This document shows, piece by piece, positions 25,864-33,951 of a stretch of DNA of 64,000 nucleotides. Within the stretch, counting starts at the first letter, position 1. Each line of letters begins with the position of its first letter. The notes under the pieces were generated by a model that saw nothing but the letters and a program-made list of their open reading frames with translations, did no database searches and was not told the DNA's origin. Made by a program: the position numbers and the translations under genes. This stretch comes from Tomitella fengzijianii (GTDB lineage Bacteria; Actinomycetota; Actinomycetes; Mycobacteriales; Mycobacteriaceae). Location: the NCBI RefSeq assembly GCF_007559025.1, contig NZ_CP041765.1, forward strand, positions 3,884,638 through 3,948,637. The letters are read 5' to 3'.

Positions 25864-26420
25864 TGTCCGATCATGCGGTGTCCCCGCAGTCGCCCCCGGC
25901 GGGCGCCCACCCGACGGCCTGCGCCGACGAAGCCGCGCTCGCATCCGACCTGCGCCCGGTGCTGCTGCGCCTGAACAACCTGGTGCGACGCCGAGTACCG
26001 TCCGTCGAGCTGACGCCGGCGCAGAGCACCGCCCTGACGACTGTGCTGGACCACGGACCGCTGCGCATGGGGGAGCTGGCCGATCGCGAGCAGATCCGCA
26101 TGCCCACCGCCACCGCCATCATCCGGCGCGTGGAGAAGCTCGGGCTGGTCCAGCGCCGGCCCGACCCCGACGACGGGCGCGCCGTCCTCGTCGAACTGAC
26201 CGACTCCGGTCGCGAGCGCCTGGGGCACGTGGCCCGCGAGCGGAACGCCCTGCTCGCCGGGCTCCTCGAACAGCTCACCGACGCCGACCGGCAGGCGATC
26301 GCGGATTCCGTCCCCGCCCTGACCGCCATGCTCGCGCTGGACCTGCCGGGTCCCGAACGCCTCGACGACCACCGCTCCGACATGACGCGCACCCAGGAAA
26401 GCGAGCCGCAACCACGATGA
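25863..26420 (+). CDS. MarR-family transcriptional regulator
   Basis: A 185-aa winged-helix MarR regulator. DNA-binding elements are LTPAQSTALTTVLDHGPLRM, the recognition helix MPTATAIIRRVEKLGLVQRR and the wing DPDDGRAVLVELT; flanking helices form the dimer interface. The N-terminus is about 25 residues longer than usual. Its stop overlaps the start of the MFS gene (ATGA), and a perfect palindrome covers its own promoter. The arrangement is the standard one for a ligand-relieved repressor of an efflux pump. Confidence 0.9.
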   Translation: MSDHAVSPQSPPAGAHPTACADEAALASDLRPVLLRLNNLVRRRVPSVELTPAQSTALTTVLDHGPLRMGELADREQIRMPTATAIIRRVEKLGLVQRRPDPDDGRAVLVELTDSGRERLGHVARERNALLAGLLEQLTDADRQAIADSVPALTAMLALDLPGPERLDDHRSDMTRTQESEPQPR

Positions 26421-27769
26421 GCACCACCCCGCACAGCGCACCGCCCGACCACGCCGACGAACATCCCGGCCTCCTCGACGCCCTCAAAGGCCAGCCCAAA
26501 CAGGTGTGGGTCACCGCGTTCGCGGCGGTCATCGCGTTCATGGGCATCGGCCTGGTCGACCCGATCCTCAACACCATCACCGAGGCGCTGCACGCCACGC
26601 CGTCGCAGACCACCCTGCTGTTCGCCTCCTACCTGGGCGTGCAGGTGTTCGCGATGCTGCTCACGGGGCTGATGAGCTACCGCTTCGGCGCCAAGCGCAC
26701 CGTGGTCACGGGTCTGGTCCTCATCGTCATCGCCGCCGGGCTGTGCGCCTTCGCGGGGACGATCGAGCAGCTCGTGTGGCTGCGCGCCCTGTGGGGCCTG
26801 GGCAACGCGTTCTTCATCGCCACGGCGCTGTCGGTGATCGTCGGCGCCGCCACCGGCGGCCAGAAGGGCGCGATCCTGATGTACGAGGCGGCGCTGGGCC
26901 TGGGCCTCGCCGTCGGCCCGCTCGCGGGCGCCGTGCTGGGCAACATCTCGTGGCGCGGGCCGTTCGCCGGCACCGCCATCCTCATGGCCATCGGCGCGCT
27001 GCTGTGCGTCATCATGCTCCAGCGCGACGGGGACAAGGCGGACCGCACACCGATCCGGCTCACCGATCCGATCCGCGCGCTCAAGGACCGCAACCTGCTG
27101 ATGACCTCCATCGGCTCCGCGTTCTACACGGCCGCATTCTTCGCGGTGATCGCCTGGGCGCCCTTCGCACTGGGCAAGGGCGCCTACTACATCGGCTTCG
27201 TCTTCTTCGGCTGGGGATTGTGCGTGGCGGTGTCGGGCGTATTCGTGGCGCCGCGCGTGTCGGCGAAGTTCGGAGAGCGACACGGCCTCATGGGCGCGGT
27301 CTTCCTGTGCGCCGTCGTGCTCGCCGTCATCGCCGTCGGCACCGCCATCGAGTCCGACGCGCTGATCGTCGTCGGCGTCGTCGTGTCCGGCCTGGTCTCC
27401 GGCGTCCTCAACACGCTGTTCACCGGCGCGGCGATGAGCTCGGCCACTACGGTGCGGTCCGTGTCCAGCGCCGGCTACAACTTCCTGCGCTGGATGGGCG
27501 GCGCCGTCTCCGCGATCCTCGTCGGCCATCTCGCCGAGTGGTTCGGCTCCGACGGCAACCCGGCGATGGCCGCGCCGTTCTGGGCCGGCGCGCTGTGCTG
27601 CATCATCGCCGTCGGCGTCCTGTCACTGCGGCCCAGGGCGGCGGCCCGCACCGAATCCGAGCTCGAGGTCCTCGAGGACAGCGTCTCCGCCGAAGGCCCC
27701 GCGCAGGCCGTCGACGAGTCGGAACTGGAGCCGCGCGGGGACGCCGACGCGGTGCACTCCCGCGCGTGA
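26417..27769 (+). CDS. MFS efflux transporter coupled to MarR
   Basis: A 450-aa major facilitator with twelve predicted TM helices; helix 1 begins near residue 32 (VWVTAFAAVIAFMGIGLVD), and the motif A loop is LMSYRFGAKRTVV. The acidic C-terminal tail (about 40 residues, Glu/Asp-rich) is cytosolic. It resembles DHA1-type drug efflux proteins. Translational coupling to marR and the shared operator predict induction by a small molecule that MarR senses and the pump exports. The actual compound is unknown. Confidence 0.87.
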   Translation: MSTTPHSAPPDHADEHPGLLDALKGQPKQVWVTAFAAVIAFMGIGLVDPILNTITEALHATPSQTTLLFASYLGVQVFAMLLTGLMSYRFGAKRTVVTGLVLIVIAAGLCAFAGTIEQLVWLRALWGLGNAFFIATALSVIVGAATGGQKGAILMYEAALGLGLAVGPLAGAVLGNISWRGPFAGTAILMAIGALLCVIMLQRDGDKADRTPIRLTDPIRALKDRNLLMTSIGSAFYTAAFFAVIAWAPFALGKGAYYIGFVFFGWGLCVAVSGVFVAPRVSAKFGERHGLMGAVFLCAVVLAVIAVGTAIESDALIVVGVVVSGLVSGVLNTLFTGAAMSSATTVRSVSSAGYNFLRWMGGAVSAILVGHLAEWFGSDGNPAMAAPFWAGALCCIIAVGVLSLRPRAAARTESELEVLEDSVSAEGPAQAVDESELEPRGDADAVHSRA

Positions 27770-27797
27770 CCCGGCGCCCCGGACCGCCGAGGCCGGA

Positions 27798-28343
27798 TCA
27801 GGCCTGGCCGAAACCGGTGCGCCCGGCACCGTGAGCGGGCACGAAGCTCCCGTATCCGCCGCGGAAGAACAGCAGCGGATCCGTCTGCCGGTGCACCTCC
27901 AGTTCGCTGACGCGGGCGATCACGATCGTGTGGTCGCCCGCGTCGTGCTCGAACTCCACGTCGGCCTCGATCCGCGCCAACGTGCCGTTCAGCGCCGGCG
28001 CGCCATTGCCGCCGGGCTCCCAGGCGGTGCCGTCGAACTTGCCGGCGCCGCTCGTGGCGAACCGGCGGCACAGCTCGAGCTGGTCGTGCGAGAGCACGTT
28101 GACGCAGATCGTGCCCGCGTCGCGCATGAGCGGCCAGCTGCGGGAGCTCTTGGCCGGGCAGAACGAGACGAAGGGCGGGTCCAGCGACAGCGACGTCACC
28201 GACTGGCACGCGAAACCCTGCGGCGCGCCGTCATGGACGGCGGTGATCACGGTGACCCCGGTACAGAAGTTGCCCAACACGCGTCGCAGCTGGTCCTGAT
28301 CGATCAGCCGTTGCCGTCCGTCGTCGCGCGCCACAGTTACCAT
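27798..28343 (-). CDS. Flavin reductase (HsaB/DIM6-NTAB type)
   Basis: A 181-aa FMN-binding split-barrel flavin reductase. Typical segments are LRRVLGNFCTGVTVITA, GFACQSVTSLSLDPPFVSFCP and FAGS-like NVLSHDQLELCRRFA; the C-terminal DPLLFFRGGYGSF closes the barrel. Such enzymes supply reduced flavin to two-component monooxygenases (HsaB in steroid catabolism is an example), but no oxygenase partner is adjacent. The ATG at 28343 is selected from homology; longer frames add Arg/Ser-rich sequence without support. It converges on the MarR-MFS pair. Confidence 0.82.
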   Translation of the reverse strand: MVTVARDDGRQRLIDQDQLRRVLGNFCTGVTVITAVHDGAPQGFACQSVTSLSLDPPFVSFCPAKSSRSWPLMRDAGTICVNVLSHDQLELCRRFATSGAGKFDGTAWEPGGNGAPALNGTLARIEADVEFEHDAGDHTIVIARVSELEVHRQTDPLLFFRGGYGSFVPAHGAGRTGFGQA

Positions 28344-28422
28344 ACGGCCATCTTCCCAGCCCGATCGCCGGTGCACACGGCGGTCCGGGCGACGACGCGA
28401 CAGCACACCGCGGAGGCGGCCA

Positions 28423-29118
28423 ATGACCAGCACCGACACCACCGACCGGACCGCACTGGTCACCGGGGCGTCCAGCGGCCTCGGGGCTGACATCGCGCGC
28501 GACCTCGCCGCCGACCACCGCGTGCTGCTCGGCGGCCGCGACGCGGCGCGGCTCGGCGCGCTGGCCGGAGAGCTCCCCGGCGCCGAACCCTGGCGGGTGG
28601 ACCTCACGGCGGCCGACGACGTTGCAGAGGCGACCGCGCGCATCGGCCGGCTGGACGTGCTCGTGCACAGCGCCGGCGTGTGCGAGCTGGGCTCGGTCGC
28701 CGACTCGGACTCCGGGCAGTGGCGCCGCGCATTCGAGGCCAACCTGTTCGCCGTCGTAGACCTCACCCGCGCGCTGCTTCCCGCACTGCGCGCGGCGGGC
28801 GGCCACGTGGTGCTCATCAACTCCGGCGCCGGACTGCGCGCGAACCCCGGGTGGGGGTCCTACGCGGCCAGCAAGTTCGCGCTGCGGGCATTCGGTGACG
28901 CGCTCCGCCAGGAGGAGCCGGAACTGCGGGTCACCTCCGTGCACCCCGGGCGCATCGACACCCCCATGCAGCAGGCCATCGTCGAACACGAGGGTGGCGC
29001 CTACGATCCGGGCCGCTTCCTCGCGCCCGCCACCGTCGCCCGCGCCGTCGGCAACGCCGTGCGCACACCCGCGGACGCGCACCCCACCGAGATCGTGCTG
29101 CGACCCACCGGGCGCTGA
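28423..29118 (+). CDS. Short-chain dehydrogenase/reductase
   Basis: A 231-aa classical SDR. Cofactor motif TGASSGLG is at residues 14-21, the structural NAG-like motif is HSAGVC, the catalytic Ser lies in INSGAG and the Tyr/Lys pair in YAASK. PG after VTSVH and the following RIDTPM fit the family. The preceding bases GCGGAGGCGG give a ribosome site. Substrate unknown. It is a single gene divergent from the flavin reductase. Confidence 0.85.
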   Translation: MTSTDTTDRTALVTGASSGLGADIARDLAADHRVLLGGRDAARLGALAGELPGAEPWRVDLTAADDVAEATARIGRLDVLVHSAGVCELGSVADSDSGQWRRAFEANLFAVVDLTRALLPALRAAGGHVVLINSGAGLRANPGWGSYAASKFALRAFGDALRQEEPELRVTSVHPGRIDTPMQQAIVEHEGGAYDPGRFLAPATVARAVGNAVRTPADAHPTEIVLRPTGR

Positions 29119-29132
29119 GCGCGGGCGGCCGG

Positions 29133-29156
29133 GATCGGGGCGCCGCCCCGCGATCC
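29133..29156. terminator. Possible stem-loop between SDR and TetR genes
   Basis: GGATCGGGG and CCCCGCGATCC pair with a two-base bulge between two convergent genes. This is weak evidence based mainly on position. Confidence 0.3.
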
Positions 29157-29255
29157 GCGCACCGCGTGTGCAGGCCGCGCGCCTGATCCCGCGCCGCCGG
29201 CGGGAAACGGTGCTCGAAGTGCCGGGAAGGTTCAGCCGGCGCCGGGCCGCGGCCC

Positions 29256-29864
29256 CTACCGCGCGGGGGTGATCCGCGCCTGCGCCGCGATCGCCGTCCC
29301 CATCCACCGGTCGAGGTAGCTGCGCAGCGCAGTGCGCCCGCCGACCGGGTCCGCGGGCGACAGGAAGAACGACTGCATGGTCCGCAGCACGAACTCGACG
29401 AGCTCGCGCAGCGCCGCGTCGTCATAGCCGTGCGCCTCCCAATCGACATCGAAGCGGCGGATCATCGTCATGCCGAACTCGATCGCCTCGGGAGCGGTGA
29501 CCCCCTGTGCCTGACCGCCGGAGAGCATGAGGCCCAGGTGGGGAATCCGGTGGACGTCCTCCAGCGTGAACAGCACGGCCTCGACCATCGCGCCCGCGGG
29601 GTCGGTCAGGCCGTCCACGTGCGCGGCGAGGCGGTCGAGGAAACCGTCGACGGAGGCGATCGCGGCCGCGCGCATCAAGGCGTCCGCGCTGGGGAAGTAG
29701 CGGTACACCGTCTGGCGGATCACGCCGAGCCGTTCGGCGACGTCGGCGATGGTGATGCCGGCTCCGGTCTCCGTGATCAGGGCTACCGCCGCGGAGACGA
29801 TCCGCTCGGCGGCCTCCTCGTCGCTCGCCGGGGGAGCACCGCCCCAGCCTCGTCTGCGCGCCAC
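29256..29864 (-). CDS. TetR/AcrR-family regulator
   Basis: A 202-aa TetR-type regulator. The HTH reads IVSAAVALITETGAGITIADVAERLG, then VIRQTVYRYFPSADAL, matching the family; the C-terminal ligand domain is not recognisable. The GTG at 29864 is chosen because it starts just before the basic VARRRGW segment and has GAGGA upstream. It is divergent from the PF10118/membrane-protein pair, whose promoter carries a CATACA/TGTATG inverted repeat, so it is the likely repressor of that pair. Confidence 0.83.
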   Translation of the reverse strand: MARRRGWGGAPPASDEEAAERIVSAAVALITETGAGITIADVAERLGVIRQTVYRYFPSADALMRAAAIASVDGFLDRLAAHVDGLTDPAGAMVEAVLFTLEDVHRIPHLGLMLSGGQAQGVTAPEAIEFGMTMIRRFDVDWEAHGYDDAALRELVEFVLRTMQSFFLSPADPVGGRTALRSYLDRWMGTAIAAQARITPAR

Positions 29865-30018
29865 CTGCCGTGTCCTCGTCTCGCAATGCCCCGTGCCCCG
29901 GGGAGCACCCCATTCCCCGCACCCCGGACCGCTGCTGAGCGGCCCGGCCGACGCTACCACGCATGGGGCCGCGCGCCCCGCGCGAAGACCGCCCGCACCT
30001 GCCCTGATGCGTCGTCCA

Positions 30019-30049
30019 TTGACCATACAGTGATCCAGGTGCTTGTATG
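30019..30049. promoter_or_regulatory. Promoter and candidate TetR operator
   Basis: TTGACC (30019-30024) and TTGTAT (30043-30048), 18 bp apart, form the best sigma-70-like promoter in the gap, reading rightwards. The inverted repeat CATACA (30024-30029) and TGTATG (30044-30049) overlaps both hexamers, as expected for a TetR operator controlling the downstream pair. Confidence 0.6.
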
Positions 30050-30103
30050 TTCGTATTACCCCTGAGCGGCGCGGGGCGCTGCCGGACGGCGAGGAGTGTG
30101 CCG

Positions 30104-31036
30104 ATGACCAACCTGCAGATGCGCAAGATGCGCTTCGCGTTCGACGACTACGACGTCCCATTCAACTGGAACCCGGACAATCCGTCGTTCTCCGCGATGG
30201 CCAACGCGGTGTCGTTCCTGGCCATCGGGTTCGAGAAGATGATCGTGAACATGATGCGCGAGATCACGCCCCGGATCACCGACCCGGAGATCGCGGAGGA
30301 GGCCACCGCTTTCGTCCGCCAGGAGGGCCAGCACTCCGCCGCCCATCGTCAACATGCCGCCGCGCTCGTCCGCCGATACCCGTCGCTGCAGGAGACCCTC
30401 GACGGCGTCGTGGGCGCCTTCGACAAGCTCGCGGTGGACACCTCCGCCGACTACCGCCTCGCCTACACCGCGGACCTGGAGGCCACCTTCACCCCGGTGT
30501 TCAAGCTGATGCTCGACAACGAGGCGAACCTTTTCCGTCCCGGTGACGACCGCGTCGCGTCCCTGTTCATCTGGCACTTCGTCGAGGAGGTGGAGCACCG
30601 CAGCTCCGGGCTGATGATCTTCGACTCGGTGATCGGCAGCGACCGGTACCGGATGCGCATGGCGCCCTCGATCTTCAAGCACGTGCTCGACGTCATCCGC
30701 ATCGCCTGCGAGGGCTTCAACAAGCATGTCCCCCTGGAGGATCGCCAGGTGGACGCGATGTGCATGTTCGCCAACTACCGCCGCCGTCAGCGCCTGGCCA
30801 AGCTGATCCCGGGCATGGAGTACGTCGACCGCGGCCCCATGCCGCGCGCGTTCACGGCGCTCCCGATGCGCGAGCAGCTCGTCGCACTCGCCGGCACCGT
30901 GCGCAGCCAGCTGCCCAAGCACGACCCGGCTCACGAAAGCCTGCCCGCTCTGGCCGACGTGTGGTTTCGCCGCTACGACGACGGGTACGACGTCACCCAC
31001 TGGTACACGGCCGAATCCGCCTCCGCCGCTTCCTGA
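30104..31036 (+). CDS. Metal-dependent hydrolase-like protein (PF10118/COG3687), di-iron-like
   Basis: A 310-aa all-helical cytosolic protein of the family annotated as predicted metal-dependent hydrolase. Two likely metal motifs are visible: EEATAFVRQEGQHSAAH (residues about 65-81) and WHFVEEVEHRSSG (about 162-174). These E-x2-H and E-x2-E-H patterns resemble ferritin-like di-iron sites, suggesting an oxygenase or oxidase instead of a hydrolase (inference). The ATG is preceded by GAGGAGTG. It sits 36 bp before a polytopic membrane protein gene and opposite a TetR gene, forming a three-gene cassette. Confidence 0.75.
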   Translation: MTNLQMRKMRFAFDDYDVPFNWNPDNPSFSAMANAVSFLAIGFEKMIVNMMREITPRITDPEIAEEATAFVRQEGQHSAAHRQHAAALVRRYPSLQETLDGVVGAFDKLAVDTSADYRLAYTADLEATFTPVFKLMLDNEANLFRPGDDRVASLFIWHFVEEVEHRSSGLMIFDSVIGSDRYRMRMAPSIFKHVLDVIRIACEGFNKHVPLEDRQVDAMCMFANYRRRQRLAKLIPGMEYVDRGPMPRAFTALPMREQLVALAGTVRSQLPKHDPAHESLPALADVWFRRYDDGYDVTHWYTAESASAAS

Positions 31037-31072
31037 CCCCGCTCACCACCCGAACGTCGCAGGGAGTTCCGC

Positions 31073-32251
31073 ATGACCGACCACTGCTCGCCGGCCTTCG
31101 CCGAACTGGCCCAGGCCATGGGGTTCTCCTGCTCCGAGACGGGCGGTGTCGTCTCGTTCCGCAGCCCCTTCGGCCTGGAGAACTGGACGCTGCCCGTGCT
31201 GGGCACCCTCATCATCGTCGGCTCGGTGCTCGCGCTCGTCTACGCCATCGTCCGGCTGCGCCGCCACGGCGACCCCACCAACCTGGTGCTGTGGTTCGGC
31301 GCGCTGTTCTTCCTGTTCATCATCGAGCCGCCCATCTACTTCCCGGCCACCTTCGGCACCGAGGAGTATCTGGGAACCATGTTCGCGCACAACGTGTTCG
31401 CGGTCGATTTCCTGTGGGGCCGGCTGCCGCTGTACATCGTGGCGATCTACCCGCTGATGGCCACGACGGCGTTCGAGCTGGTGCGCATGCTGGGGGTGTT
31501 CCGCCGCTACGGGGTGTTCATCGGCGCGGCATGCGTGGGGTTCGTGCACCACGCGTTCTACGAGATCTTCGACCAGCTGGGGCCGCAGCTGCGTTGGTGG
31601 GAGTGGTCGGCGGACAACGAGATCGCCAAGCCCTTCCTCGACGCGGTGCCCGTGCCGTCGATCGTGGTGTTCGCGGCGCTCTGGCCGATGTCGCTGGCAT
31701 TGTGCGTGCAGTTCTTCGTGGGCCGGCACGTCGACGCGGGCCGGAGCTTCAGCGGTCCCGGGCTGGTGTGGCGCACGGTCGTGGTCGGCCTGCTCGCGTC
31801 GGTGGGGGTGCTCATCCTTCCGATGCCCGCGACCATCATGGGCATCGGCGGCAACGGCTGGCGGGCCGCCGGCTATGTGATCGAGCTCGCGGTCATCGCG
31901 GTGATCGCGGTGATGGTGCTCACCCGGCAATGGCTGCGGCTGCGCCCCGGATCGGGCGAGGGCCTGCTCACCGGGGCCGACGCCGTCCGGCACGACAACC
32001 CGTTCGTCCGTTTCTACGCGGTCGTCTACCTCGTGGTGTTCGCCGTGTTGTGGGCCTCGGCGCTGCCCGACTACGTCGACGCGGTCGATGGGATCACGGC
32101 GAACGGCGACCCCATCGGCAACATCTGGTACACCCTCGCCTGCTTCGCGGTGGCGATCGCCGTCGTCGTCGCCGCCTGGTCGGTACGGATGGCGCGGTCG
32201 GCGTTTTCCGGCGACGGTCCCGGCGAGCCCGCGCTGACGCCGACCAGCTGA
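31073..32251 (+). CDS. Polytopic membrane protein of unknown function
   Basis: A 392-aa integral membrane protein with about nine hydrophobic helices (for example 41-62, 70-91, 118-138, 195-216, 229-250, 262-283, 313-333 and 355-377). An N-terminal segment holds two Cys (HCSPAF and FSCSETG). Conserved-looking polar residues inside the membrane region include FHHAFYEIFDQL-like HHAFYEIFDQL and a run with EPPIYFP. I do not recognise a family. It is co-transcribed with the PF10118 protein, with GCAGGGAG before the ATG, so the two probably act on the same lipid-like substrate (inference). Confidence 0.65.
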   Translation: MTDHCSPAFAELAQAMGFSCSETGGVVSFRSPFGLENWTLPVLGTLIIVGSVLALVYAIVRLRRHGDPTNLVLWFGALFFLFIIEPPIYFPATFGTEEYLGTMFAHNVFAVDFLWGRLPLYIVAIYPLMATTAFELVRMLGVFRRYGVFIGAACVGFVHHAFYEIFDQLGPQLRWWEWSADNEIAKPFLDAVPVPSIVVFAALWPMSLALCVQFFVGRHVDAGRSFSGPGLVWRTVVVGLLASVGVLILPMPATIMGIGGNGWRAAGYVIELAVIAVIAVMVLTRQWLRLRPGSGEGLLTGADAVRHDNPFVRFYAVVYLVVFAVLWASALPDYVDAVDGITANGDPIGNIWYTLACFAVAIAVVVAAWSVRMARSAFSGDGPGEPALTPTS

Positions 32252-32257
32252 CTGCGG

Positions 32258-32323
32258 CCCGCCGACCACGCACCGAGCGCCGTTCCGCGAGCGGAACACG
32301 GCGTGGGGTGCGTGGTCGGCGGG
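32258..32323. terminator. Large bidirectional hairpin between membrane protein and ksi
   Basis: A perfect 17-bp outer stem (32258-32274 with 32307-32323) encloses a second stem (CGCCGTTCCG with CGGAACACGGCG, one bulge). It lies seven bases after one stop codon and eight before the other convergent stop. Confidence 0.8.
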
Positions 32324-32330
32324 GTCCGGC

Positions 32331-32705
32331 CTACAGCGTCTCCATGTCCTCCTGGCCCCAGAAGGCGCGCATGCTCGTGATCTTCGCGTCGTCGTCGAAG
32401 GTCATCACGTCGATCGGCGTGATCTGCACCTTCTGATCGCCCGCCTCCGTGGTGATGCGGAAGTGGAAGGCCGCGCTGCTGCCCGCGATGCGGATCGTGT
32501 AGATCTCGCCCGTCTGCTTCATGCCGGCGACGACACCGTAGAACTCGCGGATCGACTCCTCGGTGTCCCGCACGCCGCTGCCCACCGGGTCCTCCACCGT
32601 CGCGCCCGGCGCGTACAGCGCGAGGATCTCGTCGACGGTGCCGGTGGTGACAGCCGTGATGTAGGCCTCGATGGTTTTGCGGACGGCCTCGGGTGCGGGT
32701 GCCAT
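32331..32705 (-). CDS. ksi: Delta5-3-ketosteroid isomerase
   Basis: A 124-aa NTF2-fold isomerase that shifts the C5-C6 double bond of 3-ketosteroids to C4-C5. All three catalytic positions of the classical Comamonas enzyme are kept: Tyr15 in TIEAYITAV, Asp39 in ATVEDPVGS and Asp99 in ITPIDVM; IREFY and SMRAFWG also match. It is therefore much closer to true ketosteroid isomerase than to generic SnoaL proteins. The ATG has GAGGAG upstream. No other steroid gene is near it except possibly the flavin reductase 4 kb away. Its own promoter lies in the gap shared with the beta-propeller gene. Confidence 0.85.
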   Translation of the reverse strand: MAPAPEAVRKTIEAYITAVTTGTVDEILALYAPGATVEDPVGSGVRDTEESIREFYGVVAGMKQTGEIYTIRIAGSSAAFHFRITTEAGDQKVQITPIDVMTFDDDAKITSMRAFWGQEDMETL

Positions 32706-32934
32706 GGGGACTCCTCGGTGACGGAATGAGAACTCGTTCCACCGGAGAGTACGCGAAGGGCGGCGGCGGCCCGCCACCCTCGTTCCCGCCGGGCGGACGC
32801 GCCAAAGGCGACCCCGGTCCTTTATACAACCGTGATGAACTGTCCGTCCGGTCTACGTCATTTGGCGGATTCCATCCGGATCGAACAGCTCTATTCTTGC
32901 GAGGAAGACCTATTCAACGACGTGAGGATCCGCC

Positions 32935-33846
32935 ATGTTTTCACACCGCCGTCTGCGCGGCGTCGCCCACTTGGCCGCCGCAGCGACACTCGCCGTCGGG
33001 GTCGCCGCGGGCGCGGCCACCGCCGCGGAAGCAGACCCGCTGCCTACCGAGCCGACACTCATCGCCACCAGTTGGGCCGACAGCACCGTCGCCACGATGG
33101 GCCTCGACGGCTCCGGAGCCGCGACGCTCGACGCCACCGGGCTCGACGGGCCGCAGGACGTGGCGGTCATCGGCGACACGGCCTACGTCGCCTCGTTCTT
33201 GAACGGCAACGTCGTCGCCGTGCCCCTGGACGGCTCGCCCGCGCACGTGGTGATCTCGGGCCTGGGAGGCCCGGAGGGGATCGCGTCCGCCGGCGGACGC
33301 CTGTACGTCGCCGATACTGCTTCCGGGACGATCTTCTCCTCGCTGCCCGATGGGACCGGCAGGGAGACCATCGCGACTGGCGGCGTCGTGTATACGGGGA
33401 TCACGGTGCACGACGGACGGCTCTACGTGGCCGCCTCCAACGACGGCGACATCATTTCCATGACCACCACCGGCGCGGACGTGACGACAATCGCGAGCGG
33501 GCTCGACCACCCACGGGACATCGCCTTCGCGGGCGGCCGGCTCTTCGTCACCGAATACACCGCCGGAGTGACCTCGATGAATCCCGACGGCTCGGATCAG
33601 CAGACGATCGCCACCGGAATCGACCACGCGACCGGCATCGTCGCGGACGGCGACACCCTGTACGTCACCGCGGATGACGCCGATCAGATCCTCACGATGG
33701 GCCTCGACGGCTCCGACTCCCGCGTGATCTCCACCGCCGTCGAGCACCCCGTCGGCATCGCCGTGTACACCCCGGACAACCCGGCGTGCACCGGCTCGCT
33801 CGCATCCCTGTGCACCATGTTCGGCAGCCTGGGCAGCGTCGGCTGA
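32935..33846 (+). CDS. Secreted six-bladed beta-propeller protein
   Basis: A 303-aa exported protein: Arg-rich n-region, signal peptide (residues about 10-33, ending ATAAEADP), then six repeats of about 40 residues with the pattern GLDxPxxVAVxGxxLYVAD followed by I/VxxMxxDGSD, as in YWTD/NHL-type propellers. Two Cys near the C-terminus (ACTGSLASLC) could form a disulphide. No catalytic residues are recognisable; a binding or scaffolding role is possible. The ATG has GTGAGGATC upstream. It is divergent from ksi and converges on leuS. Confidence 0.75.
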   Translation: MFSHRRLRGVAHLAAAATLAVGVAAGAATAAEADPLPTEPTLIATSWADSTVATMGLDGSGAATLDATGLDGPQDVAVIGDTAYVASFLNGNVVAVPLDGSPAHVVISGLGGPEGIASAGGRLYVADTASGTIFSSLPDGTGRETIATGGVVYTGITVHDGRLYVAASNDGDIISMTTTGADVTTIASGLDHPRDIAFAGGRLFVTEYTAGVTSMNPDGSDQQTIATGIDHATGIVADGDTLYVTADDADQILTMGLDGSDSRVISTAVEHPVGIAVYTPDNPACTGSLASLCTMFGSLGSVG

Positions 33847-33882
33847 CCCGGACCGGCCCCGCGCGGCCACCGGCTTCGACCA

Positions 33883-33931
33883 GTGAGCGCGTGCCTACGC
33901 TTTCCCCCCGGAAGCGTAGGCACGCGCTCAC
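33883..33931. terminator. Bidirectional terminator between propeller gene and leuS
   Basis: A perfect 20-bp stem (33883-33902 with 33912-33931) with a 9-nt loop, lying between convergent genes. Its arm GTGAGCGCGTGCCTACGCTT may represent a dispersed hairpin repeat. Confidence 0.85.
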
Positions 33932-33951
33932 CCGTCATTGGGCCGGACGGC

